DNA from: Ceratobasidium sp. AG-K
Taxonomy: Eukaryota; Basidiomycota; Agaricomycetes; Cantharellales; Ceratobasidiaceae
Assembly (NCBI GenBank): GCA_037039685.1
Contig: JAWNGF010000014.1
Span: forward strand, 868,001-932,000
Length of the DNA stretch: 64,000 nt
Reading direction: 5' to 3'
Under the pieces are notes generated by a model, which saw only the letters and a program-made list of their open reading frames with translations, did not search any database and had not been told where the DNA came from. This document shows, in pieces, positions 1 to 10,760 of the stretch (positions are counted from its first letter, which is position 1; each line of letters begins with the position of its first letter). The position numbers and the translations under genes are program-made.

Positions 1-214
1 GACCGGAGCTCGAGGCGATGACGGCTGACCTTCCAGCTTTTACCGGAATTGGTTCAAGTTGGTTCGTAAATCAAGTCATTGGAAGGCACACTATTACGGA
101 CTACTGCACAGGTCAGCCGCGAGGGTTATCTAGGCGTCATCAACTGTGGACTGTGCAGCGCAGCCACACATTGATTTGCACGTGGAGGTTACTGTGGGCC
201 GCAGCATCCAAACC

Positions 215-220
215 TATAAA
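215..220 (+). promoter_or_regulatory. TATA box upstream of the DUF7330-like gene
   Basis: A TATAAA hexamer lies 70 bases before the chosen ATG at 285, a normal distance for a fungal core promoter. It supports that start over the longer open frame that begins upstream at position 18. Confidence 0.45.
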
Positions 221-284
221 TGTCACTCGCCGCCGAAGGCACTCGCCTCTCAATACCTCCTTGCCCTTCGCACCTCATCTTGAC

Positions 285-1634
285 ATGATTTTCTCAGACT
301 CCGAGAAGACCGAATCCAGCAGCCATTCTGCTCGTAGCCCAGGCTCCCAGGCTGCCTTGGGTTCGGATGCGCCCCCAGTAAGTGATCGAATCGAGAAACT
401 CCGTGACTATCGACTCACCGGTAACGTTCGATCAGAGTCCCCCTCCGTATACTCCAAGCGCTTCTGGCAGCAACGTCCATTCTCAAGACCACGGTAGCAC
501 GCCTAGCTCCGGAGGGTTTCGCATCCCTCCTGGGTCCATGCCCGACCCTAATGCATCACCCGCTCCTCGTGCGAGCCTTCCGCCTCGCTGCAACCATCTC
601 GTTGAACGCAAATCCAACACTAGCATAAGTGGCACATGGCATGTCGACACGACGCTGCAAATCCCGGAAGGACTTCTACCTCCCATCGCCGAAGTCGACG
701 GGCAGTGGAACCAAGATATCCAAAATGCTCGCAAGGAGCGAGAAAAGGAAAAGCGAAAACGGGAGTCCATATGGCGTTCAGCTCCAACCACGCCCTTACC
801 CCCTCCCCCAGTCGAGATTCGTCCTAACTTGATGTTGGCAACTACCAATGCACCTATCCGTGGCCAAGTCCACGTCGTGTCGAGCGATGGTACGATACGC
901 CCGGCGATTATCGTATCGCAATGCAGCAATGCATCGATTAACCTCACCGTCGTAAGTTGATCAATCTTCGTTTGTTAAGCATTTATCAAATATTGATTTA
1001 GCACGCCGCCCCCGATCAACCCTTGCGGATTTTCGCCAACTCCTCAAACAGCTCCGTCAATGTTCGAATCCCTCCATCATTTGAGGGCGCGGTGATAATG
1101 TCGACCACTTATGGGAGTGTCAAAATATCTGATCCTATCAAGGTAGGAGTTTCCCCTTTCCGTCACATTCAGACCTGGGGTGAACTAATTAACTCGTAGG
1201 AAAAACTCACGACCTTTTCATCCACATCCAACACCACTCGTTGCTTCATCGGAGACTGGCAAGCACAAGGGTTTGGTGTGCCCCATCCAGACGACTTCCA
1301 ATCCACACCCCCAGACCCATTTGCAAAATGGGCCGGCCCGCTGGTTCATTTGTCCTCGTCCAACGCGTCGCTCTCGCTCTCATTTAATGATGAGAGCACC
1401 TGGTCTAGCGGCCCTACTGGTTTCTGGGGCTTCGTGAGCGGATTGTTTGGTGGAGATGATAGCAGTGCTCCGCCCCAGCCATCGCAACCTTCTCGGTCTC
1501 CCCAGCCACCTCGCTCGCTGACTCCGAGCGATAGCCAGCCTCGGGACAAGAAGCTCCCGCCTCCGCCCCCGAGTAATTCTTCCCCGCAAGACAAGAAGCT
1601 TCCACTTCCCCCCGATCCGATAGCTTTGGATTAG
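285..1634 (+). CDS. PPxY-containing DUF7330-like protein
   Basis: Four exons join in frame: 285-377, 436-951, 1002-1142 and 1200-1634, each bounded by GT...AG, giving about 394 residues. The N-terminal third is Ser/Pro-rich and contains a PPPYTPS stretch, a PPxY-type motif that could bind WW domains. It is followed by a basic Arg/Lys/Glu helix (EREKEKRKR near residue 150) and a beta-rich body (repeated short hydrophobic/polar strands, residues about 160-330) that resembles the basidiomycete domain DUF7330 as I remember it. The C-terminus is Pro-rich with two DKKLP repeats. There is no signal peptide or membrane segment. Function is unknown. The first exon junction matters: without removing the 58-base intron at 378-435 the two open frames do not connect. 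Family assignment is from pattern memory and not certain; the gene structure is well supported. Confidence 0.7.
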
Positions 1635-2149
1635 TTGTCCAGTGTGTTCGCCATGATTGGGATATCTTATTTCTCGTCTTGCTTCTTTTTTCGTTTTGTT
1701 CGAGCACTCCCCAACAATTGTATTATTTACAATGCTGTAGTGTAGAATGTTAGTTTCTCCTTGTAAAAATTCTACCATCCCCAGATGATCATCCAGCACG
1801 ATGCGCGGCTTATTTGAAATAAAAGTTGACGATACGACTCCTTAGGTTCCCGTAGAATCAAGAGCAGAGAGGGCTGGATGAATCAGAGGGGGAGCTCCCT
1901 TGACTTGTAGATGTTCGTTCTTGGCGCATGAATCAAATCAAATAAGAATTGAAACGACGAAGATCACAAACTTGGCGAATTCGGAATTATTGCAAAGTTA
2001 ACCAACACCCCCAACTACTTTTTCGTAGAAGTTGAAGTCGTATGAATTTGTTTCTCTCAGAACCCCAGACGGGTCAATGTTCTAGTAGCACCGGCCTCAA
2101 ATCGTACGGGCGGAGTATCTTGTCGACGAGGGTCGAGTCAACCACCCTC
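1635..2149. other. Intergenic region, no gene seen
   Basis: This stretch between the DUF7330-like gene and the left edge of the segmental duplication holds only short, unconvincing open frames. An AATAAA-like AAATAAAA string near 1816-1823 may belong to the 3' end of the upstream transcript. Confidence 0.4.
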
Positions 2150-2302
2150 GCAGGCCAGAAATCTTATCAGGCTCCGATCATTTTGTTAGGTTCCAAACCA
2201 ACACTTTTATTACGCTTTTCGCGAAAGGACGTAAAGACAGGATAGAGTATAAATAAATTGCCCATGCGAGGACATTCGCCTCCTCAGGTTCAATTCCTCA
2301 AA

Positions 2303-4660
2303 TCAGGGGAAGAGCTGCTCGTCGGTCTTCGAGTGCAACAACGCAAAGTCAGCGCCGATGCCCCATCAACTATGAAGGAGCTTACCTCGCAAACAGTTCC
2401 AGCAGATGGAACAACCCCGTTGATCAAATAGTTCTGAGTTGCAGCGATAGTACTGACAGTGGGAAACCGATCAGCGAATGATTGGAATATTTAATTGACC
2501 ATACGTACCAGTTCGAGCGCATATATAGGGATGTGTGCTAGTAGAGAGTTAGCGATTTGACCTTTGTGCGTCTTTGAAAGACACTTACCCCGTAGCCATT
2601 GTGCTTCAGAAGTACGGCCGAGTCTCCCAACTCATCTGCAACTTTTTTGGCGGACATATAAGGAGTGATTGGGTCAGCCAAGTTACCTGAATACCCCAAG
2701 TTAGCATGTAAAGAGCGTAAAGACGAGGCAGGCAAGTAAACGAACCAATTACTACGATCTTATTCTGCAGTTTGTGATTGAAAGGGCCAGTGAAGCGCTC
2801 CACCGCTCGTACCGGCAAACGCGGGCAATACATTGAAGCCTAATGGTCAGTCCGTAAATATTGACGGCGTCGAAATAGGTCTATGATTACTCACTGCGTT
2901 CCAACCTACTAGAGGGACGACTGATAATAACTTATTAGTGATCAGCTTAACATTTGTCACAAACTCCTACTCACAAATTCGGCTGATGTTCCTCGATACC
3001 ACATCCACAAACACGTCGAAGCCAGCCTGCGTTGTGTTTACATTATCAATAGCATCGACACAGCCAATCACTTGGTAAGCATAGTCCGTAGCTGGACTTG
3101 AATCGTTTGCGCTAGCACGACTTTCCAGAGGCAAACGAGAGAGTTCCCTTGAGGTCAGGCTGCTCGAGTTGGACAGTGACTCTAGCATGGTTGAGAGCTG
3201 GGCCAAGGTTTGTGCTAGAGTCGGCCACGCCCTGGGATGATAGATATTTGCCCAAGTAAGAGCTGCGAAATGAGAGTTTGATCAAGTCAGCTAAGGCGAA
3301 TCGACGCAACAGCTAAGCTTTTGAACTCACCTCTCAACTGGCCGGACGTGATGATCGTTCCTCCAGTGGTCTTTGTATGGTCGTAAGCGAGCTGTAATAA
3401 AAATAAATTAAGTTTGATCATTAAACCCCAGGGGTGAGGGTAGCTTACAGCAACAAGGTTGAGCACCCAGTCGTAGATGTCGGTCGTACTAGATCCTTTT
3501 TCGGCAATAGCGCATTTGGAAGGCCCAGCGTCCAGACAGCTCGAAGCGAACCCGTTAAATGTTGCGTCGGCCGACTCTAGCGCCTCGTAGCTCATCTGTG
3601 TGTCGGTGTACGTGAGCAGGGGGCATCATGCCAGTGGGAAAGGCCTACTTCAAGGGGTGGTCGAGTTGCCCAGATTTGAGTGTTGACAACGCCATCTATG
3701 ATAACTCGGCCAACCCGGTCCGGAAACACTAGCGCGGTATAAATGGGCGGCGGAAGCCATTTTGGAGGAATCACTCACTGTTAACGAAGTAGTTTCCAAT
3801 AACGGTGCCATATCTGCTCAAAGGACCGTTAACAACATGCAGCGATTAACATCCATTCAAAGACTCACGAGATGCCCCAGTAATTAATCTCCTTTGTTCC
3901 TTCCAAATAGTCATGCAAAACGACCATATCTCGAACGGTTGCAGTTGTGCCTATGTACTTGAGCATATTTTGGCTCTCGCTATTGCAACGTTCTCCAAAT
4001 TCGATGAGCAACTGGTCTGTTTCATTGACATGGGAGTAAAACTCGTTTCGCACGGTGGAATTCGAAAAGTCGGTCCGAAGCTCAAGGAAGGTCTCGCGGA
4101 TGGACCCGTTCCAGAAAGCCTTTTCCTCATCTGCCGATGCGAAACATTGTACTTTGGGTATAGTGCTTCCCACACCACGAGGGTCCCAGCCTAGATGTCC
4201 AACTCATCAGCTGACGAACACCTCGGATGCGGAAATAACACGTACTAACGATGTCATATTGTCCACCGGCACCTTCCATCATAATCAGAATATCTTCGCT
4301 AAGCACCCAAGAGACACCACTTTCGCCTAAGAAAAACGGTTAGTTGGGTTGGCCAAAGCGTCATAGTCGTTGCCTCGTCCACATACCCGGGCCGCCAGGG
4401 TTCACGAACAGCGTTCCAAGTCGAGGAGTACTTGTAGCGTTGATTCGAGCGACTGCCAGAGTCGCTGTGCCGGCCTCTTTGTCCCCATAATCAAGAGGGA
4501 CCTTGAACTGACCACACTCGCGTGGTATAGTCGCATTGCCGCACGGTGTCCAAGAAATACCAGAACTGGAGCATTGGGTTGACGTCAAAGCGGCCCCGGA
4601 AACAGTGGGGAGCACCGAAAGAGCGATGAGCGGGAGAGAACGTATAAGCTTGTAAGTCAT
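2303..4660 (-). CDS. Secreted TAP-like serine peptidase (S33), copy 1
   Basis: The start at 4660 gives an N-terminal signal peptide (MTYKLIRSLPLIALSVLPTV, cleavage near SGA). Next come the CxxxxIPREC and FVNPGGPG motifs typical of the tripeptidyl aminopeptidase-like alpha/beta hydrolase family, whose Gly-rich segment helps form the oxyanion hole. The nucleophile elbow GISYG is assembled across an exon junction near 3790-3870. The catalytic Asp lies in GNLADPITPY (exon near 2690) and the His in NGYGHTSL (split by an intron near 2535-2590). The last coding exon is tiny (2303-2317, encoding QLFP-stop) and is conserved in copy 2, which fixes the end. There are about ten exons and an estimated 550 residues. 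The enzyme probably removes short peptides from N-termini outside the cell. It is divergent from the SDR relic to its right. I see no break. Confidence 0.82.
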
Positions 4661-5824
4661 GGTGAAATGATGAGTTGTATGAAGATGGGTTGAACAGCTC
4701 GCGGGATCCTGAATTTATAGACATTGGCCGCTGTACGACGACACATTCAATGAACTACTGCGTATCAATACCAGAAGCGATTGCAGTAGACCAGACTACT
4801 GCGCTAATCCATGCTTGATTCGATGAGCAGAGTGCATCGCCTTGGTCCACGAGTAGCCCGGTGTCGCCGTAGCGCAGTTATCAGGTCAACATATGTGCCG
4901 TAAACAGATCATCCGCTGGATTGTCTCGAGTAGTCAACGCCGGAACTGTTGAGGAACTCCCCACGTCGCAAGGTTGGGTCGCTGCGAACTTCTAAGGAAT
5001 ATGATTGTCGGTGATATGTTAACCAGAGCAGACAGATAATACGAATAAATTAGCCATCTTCTCGTACGGATAGTCCACCATTTTGAGTGTCAAGGTGTAA
5101 TTTGAAATTGAAATTGCTTAGGGAGCACGTGATTATATTTTTTTAAAATACGAGCATGTAGTTATGCGATTGGGCTCCGTCTCGCCTGCTCTAACCTTGT
5201 CCTAGTGAGATCAATTCTACACACAGTAGCCTAATTGATGTGAATATGACCCCTAGTGGGTTTTTAATTACCACATTTTCGTTCCATCCACCGAAAGCTC
5301 CGGTTGGCGTCGTGGATCATAAATCCCTTAGCGCATCCAATCCGTTGCCACGGTATACCTCATAGTCCCGTGGATGCGTTCTCATATTACTGAAAACAAT
5401 AATTTCAAATTACTGCGTAGGGCAGTGTTGCGTTACCTGGTACATGGTACTCAATAAAAACCGCAGTGCTAATTAAGGCTCATGAGGGCTCGTTTGCGCA
5501 AACGGGCCCTTACTAGCACGTGCGGTTTTTGCTGAGTACGCTCTGTGCATATACAACAGCGCGGAGTGATCGGAGGTCGAGAGGCAACACTGGAGATGCC
5601 GAAGCTTTGTCAGTGCCCATTAAACACACAGTGAAATCAAGTACGCAAGCTGAGGTAACTTAAAAGCGGATATTCTACCCGAATGCTGGTGTAGTTGCGA
5701 TAGTAATGGGGCAATTGAGATAACACTATCGTAATACTGCAGCTGAAACATACATGGTTTATCAGCTCAGCGCTTGTGCTGTAGCCTAGGCATTCTCGCC
5801 GAGTTTGAACTAGAATAAACCATT
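4661..5824. other. Divergent intergenic region of copy A
   Basis: This region lies between the peptidase start and the SDR relic. It contains no convincing ORF. Parts match the equivalent region of copy B (8922-10760). It differs mainly by a palindromic element at 5447-5540. It would be the bidirectional promoter of the ancestral peptidase/SDR pair. Confidence 0.55.
5447..5540. mobile_element. Small foldback (MITE-like) element
   Basis: The left arm starts GTACTCAATAAAAACCGCA and the right arm ends TGCGGTTTTTGCTGAGTAC. They are imperfect inverted complements that continue inwards to a centre at TTTGCGCAAA, so almost the whole 94 bases can fold as one hairpin. The corresponding region of copy B (about 10500-10540) resumes the same flanking sequence (ACAGCGC...) without the hairpin, as expected for an insertion after the segmental duplication. 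There is no coding capacity. A simple palindrome not derived from a transposon cannot be excluded. Confidence 0.55.
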
Positions 5825-6104
5825 ATGCCGTAGGTAGTAATGGCCACCGGAGCCACCCAAAGTATATGTATAACCTAGAGAGAAGGTTGCTATCCTCATT
5901 ATTCATATGTTCACAGGAATTGGAGGAGTAGCCGTTCTCAGTCAGCATATTTTTCTGAGTCAATGCCGATGTTTAACACTGCTCATGCAGTGTGCGCTCC
6001 CAGGCTTCGCTGCTGGCGGGCACGCGGTGGATGTCAACGATTTGCCAACGGGGATGGGCGAGATTACCGGGCTTATCTCTGAAATTAAGTCAATGATTAT
6101 CTAA
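5825..6104 (+). pseudogene. SDR pseudogene (left copy)
   Basis: The sequence aligns with the start of the intact SDR at 10761: ATGCCG followed by the TGA/TGGAGC-type nucleotide-binding region, the first intron with its TTCACAG acceptor, and the downstream segment (HAVDVNDLPTGMGEIT here versus [16 protein letters not shown] there). Codon 3 is TAG in this copy. The exon carrying GIGRA is scrambled, and homology ends near 6104, so the NAG, Ser and YxxxK parts are missing. It is a dead, truncated duplicate and a transcript would not make an oxidoreductase. Confidence 0.75.
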
Positions 6105-6587
6105 GGCCAAGCAAGGTGCAATTCGCAGCCCGTTTTGCAGCAGACAGTCAGACTTCTCTTCCGCTCAGTGCCATGATCATAAAGAAGCATGCACCAGAGG
6201 CGTGTCCCATGACTTTTTCTCTTACTTAGGCAATATGTCCCGCCTTGAGATATACATAGCTTATGTATGAAAACCTACATAAACCTTGACCTAAACCTTG
6301 GGCGAAGATGGCAAACTCCATATATCTACCAATGCTGCAGACTGCGTTTTAGGAGAAAGGTGAAATACCCTTGAATTCTTTCCGTGGGAGATCCAGAGGC
6401 CAAATGAACCTCACTTATGGCGGTGCTTATCTTCACTCCTACAAGGCAGGTGCCGAAGAGACAACTGAACGCTCAGGCCAGAAATCTTCTTAGGGTCCCT
6501 AGTCAAAAGTTGCATTGGGCTTCTAGCAAAAGCATATACAATCGGGATATAGATAAATTGACCATGCAAAAGAATTGCTTTTCCAGA
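6105..6587. other. Junction between duplication copies A and B
   Basis: Non-coding stretch between the SDR relic and the 3' end of the second peptidase. The boundary of copy B lies near 6475, where the CAGGCCAGAAATCTT string of copy A (2151) recurs. No gene seen. Confidence 0.45.
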
Positions 6588-8921
6588 TCAAGGGAAAAGT
6601 TGCTCGTCAGTCTATGAGTTTGGCAATGCAAAGTCAGCACTGGTAGTTCATCAACTACGATGAAGCTTACCTCGCAAACGGTTCCAGAGGATGGTACAAT
6701 TCCATTAATAAAATAGTTCTTTGTTGCAGCGACAGTGCTGAGAGTGGGAAACTAATTAGTGAAAGTCTAGAGCTTCAACTGGTTTTACGTACCAGTTCGA
6801 GCGCATATATAGGGACGTATGCTAGTCAAGGGTCAGCCATTTGATCGTTGTGTATTCATGAAAGTCGCCTACCCCGTAGCCGTTGTGCTTCAGAAGTACG
6901 GCCGAGTCTCCCAACTCATCTGCGACCTTTTTGGCGGAAACGTAAGGAGTGATTGGGTCAGCCAAGTTACCTGAGCATCCTAGGTTAGCACGTAAATACC
7001 TAACGAAGAGGCGAACGAACCAATTACTATGATCTTATTCTGCAGCTTGTGGTTGAAGGGGCCAGTGAAACGTTCAACTGCTCGTACTGGCCAGCTCTGG
7101 CAATACATCGAAGCCTACGACCAACTATCAGTATTGACGCCGTCGAAATAGATCTAATGATACTCACGGCGTTCCAACCCATCAGAGGAACAACTAATAA
7201 TTATTTACCAGTGGTCAGAGCGACTTTTAACACAGAATCTCACTCACAAATCTGACTGATGTTCCTTGTCATCGCATCTACCAACACCTCGAATCCAGCC
7301 TTGGTCGTGTTTGCGTTATCGATGGCATCGGCACAGCTGATCGCTTGGTAGGCATAGTCCGGAGGGGGGATCGAATCGTTTGTATTAGCACGGCGTTCCA
7401 GATGTAGTCCAGAGGAGTCCCTCGAGGCCAGGCTGCTCGAATTGGATGGCGACTGCAGCATGGTAGAGAGCTGGGCCAGATTTTGCGCCAGAGTTGGCCA
7501 CGCCCTGGGATGATACATATTCGCCCACGTAAGAGCTGTAAAATTTGACCAGGTCGGTTAGGACGGCCTGGCAAAACAGCTAGGCTTTCGAACTCACCCC
7601 TCAACTGGCCCGAAGTGATAATGGTTCCTCCAGTGGCCTTTGTATGGTCGTAAGCGAGCTGGAATCAAAAATATAAGTTTAATCCTTGGAGCCTGCGCGA
7701 GATGGTCGCTTACCGCAATGAGATTAAGCATCCATTTGTAAAGGTCGCTGGGACTATATCCTTTCTCGGCGATGGGGCATTTGGAAGGTCCAGCGTTCAG
7801 ACAACTTGAAGCAAATCCAATAAATGTCGCATCGGCAGATTCTAGTGCCTCGTAGATTATCTGTTCGCAAACACGCATGAGCCTCAGGTCACATGTCAGC
7901 TGCATAAGACTCGCCTCAAGAGGTGGTCGGGTTGCCCAGATATGAGTGTTAACTACACCATCGATAATTACCCGACCGACTCGATTTGGAAACACTGGCG
8001 CAATATTATTGAGGATGCAAGGTGATTATCAATGGAAGAACATACTGTTGACAAAATAGTTCCCAAGGACTGTGCCATATCTACGCAACAAATCATTAGC
8101 CATATACACTAGGTATCATTCAAAAAAAACTTACGAAATACCCCAATAGTTGATTTCCTTGGTTCCCTCCAAATAATCATGCAAAGCGACCATATCCCGA
8201 ACGGTAGCGGGCGTACCAACATACTTGAGCATATTTTGGCTTTCAGTGTTACAGCGTTTTCCAAACTTGATGAGCGCTTGGTCCGTTTCGTTGATATGAG
8301 AGTAGAACTCGTTTCGTACGGTGGAATTCGAAAAGTCGGTCCGAAGTTCGAGGTAGGTTTCACGAATCGACCCGTTCCAGAAAGTCTTTTCCTCATCTGC
8401 GGTCGAGAAACATTGGACTTTGGGAACAGTGTTTCCCACGCCACGAGGGTCCCAGCCTATGGGTACCGCTTGTAAGTTTACAAATTATGCGGACATGGAT
8501 ACGGCACGTACTAACGATGTCATATTGACCACCAGCTCCTTCCATCATTAGTAGAATGTCCTCGCTAAGCACCCAAGATACACCACTTTCACCTGAAAAA
8601 TCAATTATGTTGGTTGGGTCACCGCCATTTACGCTCACTCCACGCACCTGGGCCGCCGGGGTTCACAAAGAGTGTTCCAAGTCGAGGAGTACTTGTAGCA
8701 TTGATTCGAGCGACCGCTAGAGTAGCAGTGCCGGCCTCTTTATTCCCATAGTCAAGCGGGACCTTGAAGTTGCCACACTCGCGTGGTATAGTCGCATTAC
8801 CACATGGCGCCCAGGAAATGCCAGAAATAGTGTTTTCATTAGATGTCGGAGTCGCACCAGAGGTTCTAGATAGCGACGAGAGAGCAATGAGACTAAGGGA
8901 AAGCCTGAGATTGTATGTCAT
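6588..8921 (-). CDS. Secreted TAP-like serine peptidase (S33), copy 2
   Basis: Tandem paralogue of the gene at 2303-4660 with the same exon plan. It has a signal peptide (MTYNLRLSLSLIALSSLSRT), the IPREC and FVNPGGPG motifs, GISYG assembled over an intron, GNLADPITPY, the NGYGHTSL region, and a tiny last exon encoding QLFP-stop. N-terminal segments are very similar to copy 1, and the middle region (residues about 300-400) diverges most. One intron (7861-7914) has a GC donor (GCGAGT) where copy 1 has a GT donor; it is 54 nt long, so retaining it would add 18 residues without shifting the frame. The expected product is a secreted exo- or tripeptidyl-peptidase. It is transcribed divergently from the SDR at 10761. 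Confidence 0.82.
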
Positions 8922-9420
8922 GGTTGGAAGGTAGGATGAGTCTGGCAGCTCATGGACCCCTGAATTTATAGGCGTCGCACGCATGCAGCGAAGGGATGAA
9001 AGGTTTACTGCGTATCAACACAGCCGGAGACTACTGAATTAAAGCCAACTGCTGCGCTACATCCATGATTGATTTGTTGAATCAAGCGCACCGCCTTCCT
9101 CCACGAATCGCCCGGTGTCGCCGTATCGCAGTGATGTTGCAGTAAGCCATGTACGACGGACGAATCTCCTCAGCAAGATGTTTTAGACCATCAGAAGTAC
9201 TATTCGGCAATGCTTCGCGCTACGATATCAGTGAACTTCCAGGGGGTAGAATAGAGAAAAATTCGGACCCGTTGCGTGCTCTACATAGACATTCAGGATA
9301 TTTCCATGATTTTGGGTGCCATAAACTATACGTTTGGGTAAAACAGTGATCCAAAAGTTAACTGCCGGTGGTGGTCATGCAGGGTGGACTCCACCCGGTG
9401 GAGCCACTGAGGGCGGGCCA
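8922..9420. other. Divergent intergenic region of copy B, left part
   Basis: Upstream region of peptidase copy 2, homologous in patches to 4661-5800. No gene seen. It is interrupted at 9421 by a LINE insertion. Confidence 0.5.
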
Positions 9421-10217
9421 ATGTGAACACGTGAGTCGACGAGTTTCTTACCAATTATCCCACCTCCAGGGTTGAGATCCACTGGATCAAAGGTCACGCG
9501 GGTATTGCTGGCAACGAGCGGGCAGATAGGCTTGCTGAGCAGGGAGGACTTGCTCCGCCCTCCCCCTTCCACCACACAATCTCATGGGCCCGTGCTAGAT
9601 CCAAGAACAAGGCGATCAAGGATTGGGGTAAAATGTGGCTCCAAGGCCATCGATCCGAACACGTGCAACGCACCTTAGATAGGCCGCCTTCGCTGAAACT
9701 CCATTTAGGACACAAAATCGATGCACCTCGCTCCGTCTTCACTCGCCTAAATCAGATCACCCTTGGTCACGGCTTCTTTGGCGAATATTACAGTCGATTT
9801 GTGCCTGGCGTAGACCCTTCTTGCCCGTGTGGCGAAGCCCCAGTCCAAACGATCAGACACGTCCTTGCGGACTGCAGTTTATATGCAGAGTTCCGTCAGC
9901 CTCTTCGCCGTGCATCGTCCTTCTTCTCACTATCTGCCCTTTTTAATTCGAAAAAGGGTCTTATGGCTCTGGTTCATTTCCTCTCTCACTCGGACGCTTT
10001 CTGTAGACGATTCTGATTTGGCGTTCCCGAGTCCTACTTTGACTGCCTGTCTTACCCCCACGCTCTAACTGTCACCTTCCCGCCTGCTTTTCCTGTTTGG
10101 TCCCCTCTTCTCGCGTTTCTTTCTCGGCCTGCCTTTGTCTGAGCGGTTTGACCTCGTGTTCATGTAGCTCGTTAAATATGTATTTTTTTAAATAAAATAA
10201 AATAAAATGTGAACACG
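9421..10217 (+). mobile_element. 5'-truncated LINE (non-LTR retrotransposon) with target-site duplication
   Basis: The insert 9435-10203 is flanked by perfect 14-bp copies of ATGTGAACACGTGA (9421-9434 and 10204-10217). It ends in an A-rich (AAATA)n-type tail, as expected for target-primed reverse transcription. The body encodes, without stops up to 10016, the end of an RNase H domain (motif [16 protein letters not shown]) and the conserved C-terminal zinc-like segment ([13 protein letters not shown]...C). All upstream domains (endonuclease, reverse transcriptase) are absent, so it is immobile by itself. It belongs to a different subfamily from the long LINE at 28768, judging by its 3' UTR and tail. 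Confidence 0.9.
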
Positions 10218-10760
10218 TGACCGAATGGATTGGAGTCAACGTTTTCTGTCGCTCAGTCACGACTCACCATCTGGCCCGTCTAAGATACAAGCATACGATT
10301 TTTTTCGCCCACCCAAGCCCGTATTGAGACCCTTCGGCACGACTCTATTTCTTCTCTCATTGTGGACCTTACGTAGTTACCGAAGAGCATAGGTATCCAC
10401 CGCAGACGATTGGCGTCCACACAGCACCTCGTAGTCGGATAAACACTCATACCACCTGCAGTAACCTCAAGCTGCTGCTCCGCGCAGCGTCGGGTTATTT
10501 CCTACGACGTGTGTTTCGTACGCGCATATAACAGCGCCTTATGATCGGGAATTACCCGGCATCTCCGGAGAGGCCGAAGTCCCATTAGACCCATCAAATA
10601 CATCATAAACCAAAATTATGGGCCGAAAGTAACTACTTGTCAGAGATATTTCTTGTCTACTTGACGCAGCAGAGGGGGGCTGCAGTGGGTATCCCTGGGT
10701 TTATAAGCTTAGCGCTTGTGCTGGAGCTTCACAGGAGATTTCGAGTTTGGATAGTCCATC
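10218..10760. other. SDR upstream region
   Basis: Non-coding region between the LINE target duplication and the SDR start. It matches copy A in patches (CGCATATAACAGCGC near 10522). No gene seen. Confidence 0.5.

Larger units (their letters stand above)
2150..6105. repeat. Segmental duplication, copy A (TAP peptidase plus SDR relic)
   Basis: This block and 6475-11966 are direct tandem copies. Shared landmarks in the same order are a CAGGCCAGAAATCTT string (2151 and 6475), the whole minus-strand peptidase gene (stops at 2303 and 6588), a GTGTCGCCGTA(G/T)CGCAGT string in the divergent intergenic region, and the start of a plus-strand SDR (5825 and 10761). The offset is about 4.3 kb at the left. 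It changes rightwards because copy B carries a LINE insertion and copy A carries a foldback element. Confidence 0.8.

Noticed and set aside
483..947. Long minus-strand ORF over the first gene
   Set aside because: It lies antisense to exon 2 of a gene whose four exons splice cleanly; composition is that of a shadow frame.
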